This document shows, one piece after another, positions 47,150 to 55,354 of a stretch of 64,000 nucleotides of DNA. A model generated the notes under the pieces. That model worked only from the letters and a program-made list of their open reading frames with translations. It ran no database searches and was not told where the DNA came from. Made by a program: the position numbers and the translations under genes. The stretch is from positions 62,001 through 126,000 of the forward strand of contig NZ_FNIJ01000013.1 of the NCBI RefSeq assembly GCF_900103845.1. The letters are read 5' to 3'. This DNA is from Pseudomonas jinjuensis. GTDB lineage: Bacteria; Pseudomonadota; Gammaproteobacteria; Pseudomonadales; Pseudomonadaceae. Every line of letters begins with the position of its first letter. Within the stretch, counting starts at the first letter, position 1.

Positions 47150-48859
47150 TTAAGCCGACTGCGGCAGCTCGCTGTCGTCGTGCCGCACCGGCGCGTCGCC
47201 CAGGCCCAGGCGCTGGAACATGCCGCGGGCGATCTCGCGTTCGCCCATGATCACCAGGTCCGCGCCGTTCTGTTCGAGGTAGTCCACCTCGGTGTCGAAG
47301 TGCGCGCGGGCGATGATGTCCAGCTGGGGGTTGGCCGTCCGCGCGTGGCTGGCGATGCGCCCGGCCTCGAAGCCGTTGGGAATGGCGATCAGCAGCCAGC
47401 GCGCCGATTCGACGTTGGCCAGCTTCAGCACCTCCGGATTGGCGGCATTGCCGACCACCACGGTGAGGCCGCTCTCGCGCAGTTCGGCGGCCTTCTCGCG
47501 CTTGTCCTCGATCACCACCAGCGGCACGCCGGCCTTGCACAGCCGCGCGCTGACCAGGCTGCCGACGCGGCCGTGGCCGATGAGGATGGCGTGATCGCAC
47601 TCGCGCACGGTCGGCGGCAGGTCCTGTTCCTCCTGCTGCTGGGCCACGGCTTCGCCTTCGCTCTCGACGACCACCGGCTGCGCCTTCTGCAGCCGCTCGA
47701 TGGCGATGAACAGCAGCGGGTTGACCAGGATCGACAGGATCGCGCCGGCCAGCACCAGGTCGCGGCCCATCTCCGGCAGCAGCTGCAGGCCGACGCCCAG
47801 GCTGACCAGGATGAAGGAGAACTCGCCGATCTGCGCCAGGCTGGCGGCGATGGTCAGCGCGGTGCTGCTGGGGTGGCCGAAGGCGCGGACGATGACGTAG
47901 GCCGCCACCGACTTGCCGAACACGATGACCAGGAAGGTGGCCAGCACCGGCAGCGGCTGCTCGATCAGGATCGCCGGGTTGAACAGCATGCCAACCGAGA
48001 CGAAGAACAGCACGGCGAAGGCGTCGCGCAGCGGCAGCGAGTTCTCCGCCGCCTCGTGGCTGAGTTCGGATTCGTTGAGGATCATCCCGGCGAAGAACGC
48101 GCCGAGGGCGAAGGACACGCCGAACAGCACCGCCGAGCCATAGGCGATGCCGAGGGCGATGGCCAGCACGGCGAGGGTGAACAGTTCGCGCGAGCCGGTG
48201 GCGGCGATCCGCTCCAGCGCCCAGGGCACGACGCGGCGGCCGCCGAAGATCATCAGCGCGACGAAGGCGGCGACCTTGCCCAGGGTCAGCAGCAGCGGCA
48301 GCAGCAGGCCGGCGTCGCTGCCGTCGGACTTGCCGCCCAGCGAGCCGGCCAGCGCCGGCAGCAGCACCAGGGTGAGGACCATCGCCAGGTCCTCGACGAT
48401 CAGCCAGCCGATGGCGATGCGCCCGCGCTTGGTGTCGATCAGCCCGCGCTGCTCCAGCGCGCGCAGCAGGACCACGGTACTCGCCACCGACAGCGCCAGG
48501 CCGAACACCAGCCCGGCGCCGATCTGCCAGTCCATGGCCCAGGCCAGGCCCATGCCGAGCACGGTGGCGACGGCGATCTGCACCACCGCGCCGGGAATGG
48601 CGATGGCCTTCACCGAGAGCAGGTCCTTCAGCGAGAAGTGCAGGCCGACGCCGAACATCAGCAGGATCACGCCGAGCTCGGCGATTTCCTGCGACAGCGC
48701 CTGGTCGGCGACGTAGCCGGGCGTGAACGGCCCGGCCAGCACGCCGGCCAGCAGGTAGCCGACCAGCGGCGAGATGCGCAGGCGGTTGGCCAGGGCGCCG
48801 AGGATGAAGGCCAGGACGAAGCCGGCGGCAAGGGTGGTCAGCAGCGGTGTGTGGTGCAT
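47150..48859 (-). CDS. Cation:proton antiporter with RCK domain (YbaL/KefB-like)
   Basis: A 569-residue CPA2-family inner membrane antiporter. About twelve to thirteen helices cover residues 7-390 (for example LATLAAGFVLAFILGALAN-like and GVILLMFGVGLHFSL). A C-terminal TrkA-N/RCK nucleotide-binding domain begins near residue 420 (HAILIGHGRVGSLVSARLCKAGVPLVVIEDK). It is predicted to export potassium or sodium in exchange for protons under nucleotide control. The ATG at 48859 has GGAG eight bases upstream. A potassium efflux transporter gene follows pdxY in P. aeruginosa too. Confidence 0.9.
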   Translation of the reverse strand: MHHTPLLTTLAAGFVLAFILGALANRLRISPLVGYLLAGVLAGPFTPGYVADQALSQEIAELGVILLMFGVGLHFSLKDLLSVKAIAIPGAVVQIAVATVLGMGLAWAMDWQIGAGLVFGLALSVASTVVLLRALEQRGLIDTKRGRIAIGWLIVEDLAMVLTLVLLPALAGSLGGKSDGSDAGLLLPLLLTLGKVAAFVALMIFGGRRVVPWALERIAATGSRELFTLAVLAIALGIAYGSAVLFGVSFALGAFFAGMILNESELSHEAAENSLPLRDAFAVLFFVSVGMLFNPAILIEQPLPVLATFLVIVFGKSVAAYVIVRAFGHPSSTALTIAASLAQIGEFSFILVSLGVGLQLLPEMGRDLVLAGAILSILVNPLLFIAIERLQKAQPVVVESEGEAVAQQQEEQDLPPTVRECDHAILIGHGRVGSLVSARLCKAGVPLVVIEDKREKAAELRESGLTVVVGNAANPEVLKLANVESARWLLIAIPNGFEAGRIASHARTANPQLDIIARAHFDTEVDYLEQNGADLVIMGEREIARGMFQRLGLGDAPVRHDDSELPQSA

Positions 48860-48983
48860 GGTCTGGGCTCCGGGCACGCAGGGAGCGGCCGCGCCCGTGA
48901 CGGGCCGGCAGCTCGAAGGTGGATCACGGGGTCAAGCCCGCGCAGGAAAGTCTAGGCAATGCCGGGTGCATCACCGAAGGTCA

Positions 48984-49044
48984 AGGTTAACCTGCTGACG
49001 CAACGAGATTTTTCCCCGATGCGCGGGATTTCTTGTCAAGAAAT
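48984..49044. promoter_or_regulatory. Two palindromes before the antiporter gene
   Basis: AGGTTAACCT (48984-48993) and the 17-base ATTTCTTGTCAAGAAAT (49028-49044) lie 125-185 bases before the antiporter start. The second overlaps the stop codon of the thioesterase gene. Their perfect symmetry suggests protein binding sites. No regulator is known. Confidence 0.35.
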
Positions 49045-49536
49045 GTCGCCGCCCAGGTCTTCCTCGCGGATCGCCTGGTAGCGCTGCTCCAGCTCCTGGC
49101 GTAGCTGCCGGCGATGCTGCCCCTGCAGGTAGCGGCGCTTCTCGTCGCGGGTGCGCGGCTGCAGCGGCGGCACCGGGACCGGTTTGCGCTCGTCGTCCAG
49201 CGCCACCATGGTGAAGAAGCAGCTGTTGGTGTGGCGCACCGACTTCTCGCGGATGTTCTCGGTGACCACCTTCACGCCGATCTCCATGGAGGTGCGCCCG
49301 GTGTAGTTCACCGAGGCGAGGAAGGTGACCAGCTCGCCGACGTGGATCGGCTCGCGGAAGGTCACCTGGTCCACCGACAGGGTGACCACGTAATGGCCGG
49401 CGTAGCGGCTGGCGCAGGCGTAGGCGACTTCGTCGAGGTACTTGAGCAGGGTGCCGCCGTGGACATTGCCGGAGAAGTTGGCCATGTCGGGGGTCATCAG
49501 GACGGTCATGCTGAGCTGGTGGTTGCCGGGTTCCAT
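49036..49536 (-). CDS. Acyl-CoA thioesterase (hotdog fold)
   Basis: A 166-residue cytoplasmic thioesterase of the YciA/acyl-CoA thioester hydrolase family that releases free acids from acyl-CoA. The hotdog core includes MANFSGNVHGGTLLKYLDEVAYACASRYAG, where Asp in LDEV is the probable catalytic residue. VTLSVDQVTFREPIHVGELV follows. A charged C-terminal tail of about 40 residues extends beyond the fold. It lies about 125 bases after the SDR gene on the same strand. The substrate is unknown. Confidence 0.92.
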   Translation of the reverse strand: MEPGNHQLSMTVLMTPDMANFSGNVHGGTLLKYLDEVAYACASRYAGHYVVTLSVDQVTFREPIHVGELVTFLASVNYTGRTSMEIGVKVVTENIREKSVRHTNSCFFTMVALDDERKPVPVPPLQPRTRDEKRRYLQGQHRRQLRQELEQRYQAIREEDLGGDIS

Positions 49537-49616
49537 AGCGGTCTCATCGGTTCACGGGATCGAAGAGACAAGCCTATACCGGCGAGGTGGCAGGGAGGGG
49601 AAGAATTGGTCGGGGA

Positions 49617-49655
49617 CGCCCGGATGGGTTCCCACGCGGGAGCGTGGGAACCATG
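49617..49655. repeat. Type E repeat
   Basis: GGTTCCCACGCGGGAGCGTG with flanking GACGCCCGGATG lies just before the stop codon of the SDR gene, in the gap to the thioesterase gene. Confidence 0.75.
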
Positions 49656-49661
49656 GGAGTT

Positions 49662-50420
49662 CTACCTCCCCGCCGAAAGCCCGAAATCGATCGCCAGGTC
49701 GGCCCCGGTGATCGCCTCGGATTGCGGCCCGCAGAGATACCAGACCAGCTCCGCCACTTCGTCCGGGCGGATGAAGCGGGCCGTCTTGCCCTGTGGATAA
49801 TCCTTCAGCAGCGCGCGCTTGTAGGCGTCCGGGTTGCCGTTGCCGTAGCGTTCGGCCTGGTAGTCGAACATCGGCGTGGCGATGTCCGCCGGCGAGATGG
49901 CGTTGACCCGCACGCCCTGCTCCGCCAGTTCCAGCGCCAGGGTGCGGGTGAGCATGGTCAGCGCCGCCTTGCTCGCGCAGTAGGCCGCCGAGCCGCGGTA
50001 GGCCTGGCGGCCGGAGTCGCTGGAGATGTTGACGATGCAGCCGCTGTTTTCCTTCAGGTAGGGCGTGGCCGCCTGGCACATGTAGAACGCCGCCTTCAGG
50101 TTCACCCCCAGCACCAGGTCGAACTCGTCCTCGTCGAAACGCTCCACCGGCCCTTCGCGCCAGACGCCGGCGGCGTTGACCAGCGCGTCCAGGCGCCCGG
50201 TGCGGGCGAGGATGTCGGAGACCAGGCTGTGGCAGTTGTCGGCGCTGCGCAGGTCGGCCGGGACGCTGGCGTCCAGCGGCACCTTGGCGTTGAGGGCGTG
50301 CAAGCCGTTCCGGTCCAGGTCGGTGGCGGCGATGCGCCAGTGACTCTGGGCGAAACGTTTGGCGATGGCGCTACCGAGGCCGCCGGCGGCGCCGGTGATC
50401 AGAACGACGGGGGTGCTCAT
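49662..50420 (-). CDS. Short-chain dehydrogenase/reductase (SDR)
   Basis: A 252-residue NAD(P)-dependent oxidoreductase. The cofactor motif GAAGGLGSAIAKRF is at residues 10-23, NAAGV is near residue 85, and the catalytic Ser and YCASK are near residues 138 and 151. The start at 50420 is chosen because it gives the usual N-terminus; the extra 20 codons upstream run into non-coding sequence. It lies behind the glutamine synthetase and aminotransferase genes on the same strand, matching the PA5521-PA5523 order of P. aeruginosa as I recall it. The substrate may be an aldehyde or alcohol from amine breakdown. Confidence 0.9.
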   Translation of the reverse strand: MSTPVVLITGAAGGLGSAIAKRFAQSHWRIAATDLDRNGLHALNAKVPLDASVPADLRSADNCHSLVSDILARTGRLDALVNAAGVWREGPVERFDEDEFDLVLGVNLKAAFYMCQAATPYLKENSGCIVNISSDSGRQAYRGSAAYCASKAALTMLTRTLALELAEQGVRVNAISPADIATPMFDYQAERYGNGNPDAYKRALLKDYPQGKTARFIRPDEVAELVWYLCGPQSEAITGADLAIDFGLSAGR

Positions 50421-50605
50421 TGGCTGCGGGATCTCCCTGCCTGAAAGGGGCCGGCAGCGCCGCAGGCAGTAGCGGCGCATTGCCGTCGAACAAGGGCGCC
50501 GCAGAGGCGGCGCCCGTATCTAATGACCAAGGAAAGACGAGAAATTTCGTCTTGCCATGAATTATTTTTTGCCGGGGTGTGATCCACGCAAAGCCCCACC
50601 GAACC

Positions 50606-50670
50606 TGTAGGACGGGCGGGGACGCCTAGTCCATGCCCGCGACCGGTCGCGCCCAGGTGCGCTCCTACAG
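50606..50670. repeat. Decayed type A repeat
   Basis: CTGTAGGACGGGCGGGGACG and GCGCTCCTACAG frame a degenerate type A unit in the 262-base gap between the SDR and glutamine synthetase genes. Confidence 0.5.
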
Positions 50671-50682
50671 ATGCATCCGGCT

Positions 50683-52050
50683 TCAGGCGTGACCGAGATA
50701 CCACCGCCAATCCTGCTCTCCCACCTCGCCCATGAACTGCCGGTACTCCTCCCACTTGATCGCCAGGAACACCTTGAGGAATTCCTCGCCCAGCGCATCT
50801 CGGGCCCATTCGGACTGTTCCAGCGCGCGCAGGGCGGTGAGCCAGTCGGTGGGCAGGAATTCGCGGGCCTGCTCGTAGCCGTTGCCGGTGATCGCAGCGC
50901 CCGGGTCGATCTGCTCGCGGATGCCCTTGTGGATGCCGGCGAGGATCGCCGCCGCGGCCAGGTAGGGGTTGGCGTCGGCGCCGCAGATGCGGTGCTCGAT
51001 GTGCCGGCTCTGCGCCGGGCCGCCGGGCACGCGGAACGACACGGTGCGGTTGTTCACGCCCCAGCTCTTGGCCAGCGGCGCGTAGCTGTTGGCCTGGAAG
51101 CGGCGGAAGGAGTTGGCGTTGGGGCAGAAGATCGCCAGCGAGTCGAGCAGGGTCGCCAGCATGCCGCCGATGGAGTGGCGCAGCAGCGGCGTACCCTGTG
51201 GGTCTTCACTCGCGTAGAGGTTGTTGCCCTCGCCATCGGCCAGGCTGACGTGCAGGTGCATGCCGCTGCCGGCGCGGTCGCCGAACGGCTTGGCCATGAA
51301 GCAGGCCTGCAGCCCGTGTCTATTCGCCACGCCCTTGACCAGGCGCTTGTAGCGCACGCCTTCGTCGATGGCCTGGAGCACGTCGAAGCGGTGTTCCAGG
51401 GTCAGCTCGACCTGGCCTGGGGCGTATTCCGAGATCGCGGTACGCACCGGCAGGCCCTGGACTTCGCAGGCGGCGTAGAGATCGTCGAGGAACGGCTGCA
51501 GCTGCTCCAGCTCGTAGACGCCGTAGACCTGCGGCGCTTCGGGGCGCACGCCGTTCATTTGCAGCGCCGGTTGCGGGCGGCCCTGGGCGTCGCGCTGCCT
51601 GTCCAGCAGGTAGAACTCCAGCTCCACCGCCATCACCGGATAGAAGCCGTCGGCCTTCAGCCGGTCGACCACGCGCACCAGCGCCTGCCGCGGATCGGCC
51701 GGGGTGGCGGGCAGGCCCTGGGTCGGGTGCATGCTCACCTGCAGCTGGCCGGTGGGCGTGGCGCGCCAGGGTTGCAGGGTCAGGCTGCCGGGCAGCGGAT
51801 AGGTCCAGCAGTCGGCATCGGCCACTTCCCAGACCAGCCCGGTGCTTTCCACATCCTCGCCCTGGATGGTCAGGGCGAGGATCGAGCTGGGCAGCGGCCG
51901 GCCGTTGTCGTAGATGGCCAGCAGCTCGTCGCGGTGCAGCAGCTTGCCGCGCGGGATGCCGTTGGCGTCGATGATGAAGAGTTCGATGCTGCGCACTTCC
52001 GGGTGCGCGGCGAGGAAGGCTTCGGCTTCCTTTCGATCGGCGAATTGCAT
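50683..52050 (-). CDS. Glutamine synthetase family protein (gamma-glutamylpolyamine synthetase-like)
   Basis: A 455-residue glutamine synthetase-fold ligase. Visible motifs are VMAVELEFYLLDRQ near residue 140, FMAKPFGDRAGSGMHLHVSL near residues 251-270, and RIEHRICGADANPYLAAAAI-like near residue 345. P. aeruginosa has several such PauA enzymes that glutamylate putrescine and other amines, and a copy sits beside the same neighbours (PA5522). An amine rather than ammonia is therefore the likely acceptor. The ATG at 52050 has GAGG six bases upstream; the longer frame runs into a repeat. It follows the aminotransferase gene after a type B repeat. Confidence 0.87.
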   Translation of the reverse strand: MQFADRKEAEAFLAAHPEVRSIELFIIDANGIPRGKLLHRDELLAIYDNGRPLPSSILALTIQGEDVESTGLVWEVADADCWTYPLPGSLTLQPWRATPTGQLQVSMHPTQGLPATPADPRQALVRVVDRLKADGFYPVMAVELEFYLLDRQRDAQGRPQPALQMNGVRPEAPQVYGVYELEQLQPFLDDLYAACEVQGLPVRTAISEYAPGQVELTLEHRFDVLQAIDEGVRYKRLVKGVANRHGLQACFMAKPFGDRAGSGMHLHVSLADGEGNNLYASEDPQGTPLLRHSIGGMLATLLDSLAIFCPNANSFRRFQANSYAPLAKSWGVNNRTVSFRVPGGPAQSRHIEHRICGADANPYLAAAAILAGIHKGIREQIDPGAAITGNGYEQAREFLPTDWLTALRALEQSEWARDALGEEFLKVFLAIKWEEYRQFMGEVGEQDWRWYLGHA

Positions 52051-52091
52051 GGTGGACCTCGGTGGGCGCGGCGCGCCGCAGAATGCTTTTC

Positions 52092-52168
52092 GTAGGAGCG
52101 AGCTTGCTCGCGAACCCACCTCCGCTGCGGATTCGCAAAAGAGCGTTCGCGAGCAAGCTCGCTCCTAC
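52092..52168. repeat. Type B repeat
   Basis: Arms GTAGGAGCGAGCTTGCTCGC and TCGCGAGCAAGCTCGCTCCT face each other over 77 bases between the aminotransferase and glutamine synthetase genes of one probable operon. Confidence 0.9.
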
Positions 52169-52181
52169 AGGTTCTTTTTGA

Positions 52182-53576
52182 TCAGGCCCCGCGGGCGCCG
52201 GGGATGGCGAGGAGTTCGCTCAGCGCCTGGTCCAGCGTATCGATCAGGTGGTCGACATCCTCGGCGCTGGTATCCGGGCAGCACAGGGTCATGTTGTGGA
52301 ACGGCGTGATCAGGATGCCGCGATTGATCAGGTACAGGTGCAGGGCCATCTGCAGTTCGTCGTGGAACGCGGCTTCGGCCTCGGCGCCGGTGCGCGGCGA
52401 GACGGGGCAGAACTGGAATTCGCTGCGCGCGCCCAGCTCGGTCACCGACCACTTCAGGCCGTGCTTGTGGATAAGTCCGCGGAAGCCATCCGCCAGGCGC
52501 TTCGCCAGCGGCAGCATGTGGTCGTAGGCGGCCTGGGTCATCACCTGTTCCAGGTTGGCGCGCATGCAGTGCATGGCCAGGGCGTTGGCCGAGAGCGTGG
52601 TGCCCATGCCGCTATGGCCGTGACCGTGGCTGTCTTCCTGGGCCTTCCGGCGCGAGGCGAGCATCTTCTCGGCCATTTCCGCGCTGCAGCCGAAGATGCC
52701 GCAGGGCACGCCGCCGGCGATCGGCTTGCCGACCACGAAGAAGTCCGGGTCGAGGTTCCACAGCCTGGTGCAGCCGCCGATGTCGGTGGAGATGGTGTGG
52801 GTCTCGTCGATGATCAGCAGCGCGCCGTACTTGCGGGTCAGCTCGCGGCACTTCTGCATGAAGCCCGGATCGGGCAGGACCATGCCGATGTTGGTCATCG
52901 CCGGCTCGCACAGCAGGGCGCAGACGTCGCCCTTGGCCAGCGCGGCTTCCAGCGCCTCGACGTCGTTGAAGGGGATGGAGCGGCTGTGCTGGGTCAGGTC
53001 GTAGGCCTGGCCGACCAGGCCGGAGCGGTGCACGGTTTCGCCGTCGCGGCAGCGCACCATCACGTCGTCGACGGTGCCGTGGTAGCAGCCGTCGAACACC
53101 AGCAGGGTCTTGCGCCCGGTGATGGCGCGGGCCCAGCGCAGCACGTAGCGGTTGGAGTCGGTGGCGGTGGCGGTCACCTGCCAGAACGGCAGGCCGAAGC
53201 GCGCGGCCAGCAGCTCGCCGCAGACCACGGCGTCCTCGCCCGGAAGCATGGTGGTCAGGCCGTTGCTGGCCTGCTCGGCGAGGGCGCGGGCCACCGGGTC
53301 CGGCGAGTGGCCGAACATGGTGCCTGTGTCGCCGAGACAGAAGTCGATGTACTCGTGGCCGTCGACATCGTAGAAGCGCGCCCCCTTGGCGCGTTCGACG
53401 AACAGCGGGCAGGGCGTCGACCAGTCGGCCATCCAGTGCATCGGCACGCCGGCGTAGAGGGACTTGTGCGCGCGCTCGGCGAGGGCGACGGATTTCGGAT
53501 TGCGTTCCAGGAAGCGCTGCCGCTCGCGGGCGCTGAAGGTTTCGACGGCCTGTTGGGCGATACCGCTGGCGGTCAT
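52182..53576 (-). CDS. Class III PLP-dependent aminotransferase
   Basis: A 464-residue aminotransferase related to glutamate-1-semialdehyde aminomutase and other class III enzymes. The PLP-binding region has IIDETHTISTDIGG near residue 257, and the PLP lysine lies in FFVVGKPIAGGVPCGIFG near residue 285. FDGCYHGTVDDVMV near residue 166 is the substrate-side loop. A His/Gly-rich insert (DSHGHGHSGMG) is visible near residue 318. It is not hemL, whose signature differs. The ATG at 53576 has GAGG eight bases upstream. It is the first gene of the aminotransferase-glutamine synthetase-SDR set and is divergent from a GntR regulator. Confidence 0.88.
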   Translation of the reverse strand: MTASGIAQQAVETFSARERQRFLERNPKSVALAERAHKSLYAGVPMHWMADWSTPCPLFVERAKGARFYDVDGHEYIDFCLGDTGTMFGHSPDPVARALAEQASNGLTTMLPGEDAVVCGELLAARFGLPFWQVTATATDSNRYVLRWARAITGRKTLLVFDGCYHGTVDDVMVRCRDGETVHRSGLVGQAYDLTQHSRSIPFNDVEALEAALAKGDVCALLCEPAMTNIGMVLPDPGFMQKCRELTRKYGALLIIDETHTISTDIGGCTRLWNLDPDFFVVGKPIAGGVPCGIFGCSAEMAEKMLASRRKAQEDSHGHGHSGMGTTLSANALAMHCMRANLEQVMTQAAYDHMLPLAKRLADGFRGLIHKHGLKWSVTELGARSEFQFCPVSPRTGAEAEAAFHDELQMALHLYLINRGILITPFHNMTLCCPDTSAEDVDHLIDTLDQALSELLAIPGARGA

Positions 53577-53612
53577 TTTGCACACCTCGTTTGTTTTTTC
53601 GCACATCATCCA

Positions 53613-53690
53613 TTTGTGATCACAAAAAAGTCAATACAGGTCGAAAGACGCCTGTTAATCTGCCGCTATCGATTTTTTGTGATCACAAAA
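53613..53690. promoter_or_regulatory. Twin GTGATCAC operators
   Basis: Two perfect palindromes, TTTGTGATCACAAA (53613-53626) and TTTTGTGATCACAAAA (53675-53690), lie in the 179-base gap between the GntR gene and the divergent aminotransferase gene. Their centres are 63 bases apart, almost exactly six helix turns. The symmetry fits a FadR/GntR-type dimer bound at two phased sites, possibly with looping. Binding by the adjacent GntR protein is inferred. Confidence 0.75.
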
Positions 53691-53755
53691 GTGCGCAAAT
53701 GACCAACTGTAGCCTGACTTTCGCCCAGCTGCCGGCGCCACCGGAGTCCTGACCG

Positions 53756-54421
53756 ATGGCCGACAACCTGCAGCAACAGCTTTACCTGGAGCTTCGCCAG
53801 GCCCTGCTGAGCGGGCGCTTCCGCCCCGGCGAACGCCTGAAGATCCGCGACCTGGCCAAGCAGTGGGGCACCAGCCCGATGCCGGTGCGCGCCGCCCTGC
53901 AGCGGCTGGTGGCCGAGGGGGCGCTGGAAGGGGAGCCGCAGCGTTCGCTGCGGGTGCCGGAAATGACCCGCGAGCGCTTCCTGCAAATCCTGCAGGTGCG
54001 CCAGTCGCTGGAAGGCCTGGCGGTGGAGGAAGCGGTGCCGCGCCTGAGCGACGCGGACCTGGCGGAGCTGCGCGACTGTTCCGCGCGGATGGAGTCGGCC
54101 CTGGAACGGCGTGATGTACAGGCGTACCTGATCGACAACAGCCGCTTTCACCTGGCGCTCTACCGCGCCAGCGGCAACCCGGTGCTGCTGCGCCTGATCG
54201 AGGCGCTATGGCTGCAGGTGGGGCCGTTCTTCAACCGCCTGTTCACCGAAGCCGACCTGTCGCTGCGCCTCAACGATTTCCACGAGAACGCCCTGGAAGC
54301 CATGCAGCGCCGCGATGCGCGGGCTGCGCGGAGGGCCATCGAGCAGGACCTGGGCTATTTCGGCCAGTACCTGCTCAACCTGCTGGAACTGGAGGCAGGC
54401 GGCCGCCTGGGCGCGCGCTGA
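53756..54421 (+). CDS. GntR family regulator (FadR/FCD type)
   Basis: A 221-residue regulator. The winged helix-turn-helix covers residues about 8-70 (LELRQALLSGRFRPGERLKIRDLAKQWGTSPMPVRAALQRL). An all-helical FCD ligand domain follows at about 78-205 with metal-site-like residues (FHLALYRASGN and NDFHENALEAM). It probably represses the divergent aminotransferase operon until an amine or amino acid ligand binds. P. aeruginosa has a GntR gene (PA5525) in the same place. Two perfect GTGATCAC palindromes lie just upstream. Confidence 0.92.
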   Translation: MADNLQQQLYLELRQALLSGRFRPGERLKIRDLAKQWGTSPMPVRAALQRLVAEGALEGEPQRSLRVPEMTRERFLQILQVRQSLEGLAVEEAVPRLSDADLAELRDCSARMESALERRDVQAYLIDNSRFHLALYRASGNPVLLRLIEALWLQVGPFFNRLFTEADLSLRLNDFHENALEAMQRRDARAARRAIEQDLGYFGQYLLNLLELEAGGRLGAR

Positions 54422-54451
54422 GCAGAGGCGCAGCGGAAGCGGAAGCGGTTC

Positions 54452-54664
54452 CTACAGCGACTTGATGAAGCGGACGTTGTCCTTCTTGATCAGGATGGTC
54501 TCGCCGTTCACCTGCTCGAATTCGTAGTAGTCGTTGTACTTGTCGAATTCGGAGTGATCCTTCACCAGTACTTCGCTGCCGTCCTGCAGCGTGACCACGG
54601 CCTTGTCGGCACAACCGGCGAGGCCGAGCAGCAGGGCACCGAGGAAAAGGGTCTTCAACTTCAT
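54452..54664 (-). CDS. YgdI/YgdR family lipoprotein
   Basis: A 70-residue lipoprotein precursor. The signal ends in the lipobox LAGC with Cys18. The mature part is a single small SH3-like domain (VVTLQDGSEVLVKDHSEFDKYNDYYEFEQVNGETILIKKDNVRFI), the YgdI/YgdR domain. It is expected at the inner face of the outer membrane. The function is unknown. GGAG lies six bases before the ATG at 54664; the longer open frame upstream is not coding. Confidence 0.9.
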   Translation of the reverse strand: MKLKTLFLGALLLGLAGCADKAVVTLQDGSEVLVKDHSEFDKYNDYYEFEQVNGETILIKKDNVRFIKSL

Positions 54665-54767
54665 TAACGTCTCCACAAGGCATCGCACCGGGCCACGCGG
54701 AAAAGGGCAGAGTGCGCTGAGTTGCCAGTGAGACCATCGAAGCGGCGGGAAATTCCGGAGCGGCGGC

Positions 54768-55169
54768 TCAGCTGTCGAGCCATACGTCGCGTGCCCAGGT
54801 CCACACCGAATCCCAGGTTTCGTCAGTAAGTTCGCCGTCCGCCCAGAGCACGACCTCGCCGTCCTCGGCCACCGCGTAGTAGTCGTCACCATCGGCGCAG
54901 AGCGGTATCAGCTCGCGTGGCAGGCCCATCGACCAGGCCACCGCGGCCACGTCCGGAAGGTAGGTATGGGAGTGCTCGTCGGTCACCGTAACCGGTTCCA
55001 GACGGCCATAAACCACGTCGCTGACCTGCAGGAGAAATTCGCGAAATTCCGACGGAATGCCTATCAGCAGCTCTTCCTCGATCTCCACCAGCAGTTCTTC
55101 GTCGGGCAGTTCCAGGGGAACCGGGACGGGTTCGTTGGCTTCGCGCAGTTTTTCGATCACATCTTCCAT
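54768..55169 (-). CDS. SMI1/KNR4 (SUKH) family protein
   Basis: A 133-residue acidic cytoplasmic protein. The SUKH-like core includes IPSEFREFLLQVSDVVYG near residues 40-57, the aromatic YLPDVAAVAWSMGLPRELIPLCADGDDYYAV, and VVLWADGEL. Proteins of this superfamily often serve as immunity proteins of polymorphic toxins. No toxin gene is next to it, and pseudomonads carry similar solitary copies in this neighbourhood, so a housekeeping role is equally possible. The start MEDVIEKL at 55169 has GAGGG upstream; an ATG five codons earlier is an alternative. Confidence 0.82.
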   Translation of the reverse strand: MEDVIEKLREANEPVPVPLELPDEELLVEIEEELLIGIPSEFREFLLQVSDVVYGRLEPVTVTDEHSHTYLPDVAAVAWSMGLPRELIPLCADGDDYYAVAEDGEVVLWADGELTDETWDSVWTWARDVWLDS

Positions 55170-55305
55170 GTCGGGCCCTCGCATTGATTGGCGCGCTTTA
55201 TACAGTAGTAGCCGGCGTTTTGCGCACGGCCACGGCTGGCACGGGTGCCGGACGGGCGGCAGGGGGCAGCGGAAGCGCTTTTCGCAGGTCTGGGTGCGCG
55301 GGTAA

Positions 55306-55336
55306 GAAAAAAAAAGCCCGGCAAGAATGCCGGGCT
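55306..55336 (-). terminator. Rho-independent terminator of the Tim44-like gene
   Basis: AGCCCGGCA (55315-55323) pairs with TGCCGGGCT (55328-55336). On the minus strand it runs into nine T, 18 bases after the stop codon. Confidence 0.94.
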
Positions 55337-55354
55337 CCTTCATCTCGCCATGGA

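Noticed and set aside
52051-52119. N-terminal extension of the glutamine synthetase-like protein
   Set aside because: The extra residues are a translation of the type B repeat and the bases next to it. The ATG at 52050 has its own GAGG site.
52182-53576. hemL (glutamate-1-semialdehyde aminomutase)
   Set aside because: The fold is shared, but the gene lies in an amine catabolic set and the sequence around the PLP site and the His-rich insert do not fit HemL.
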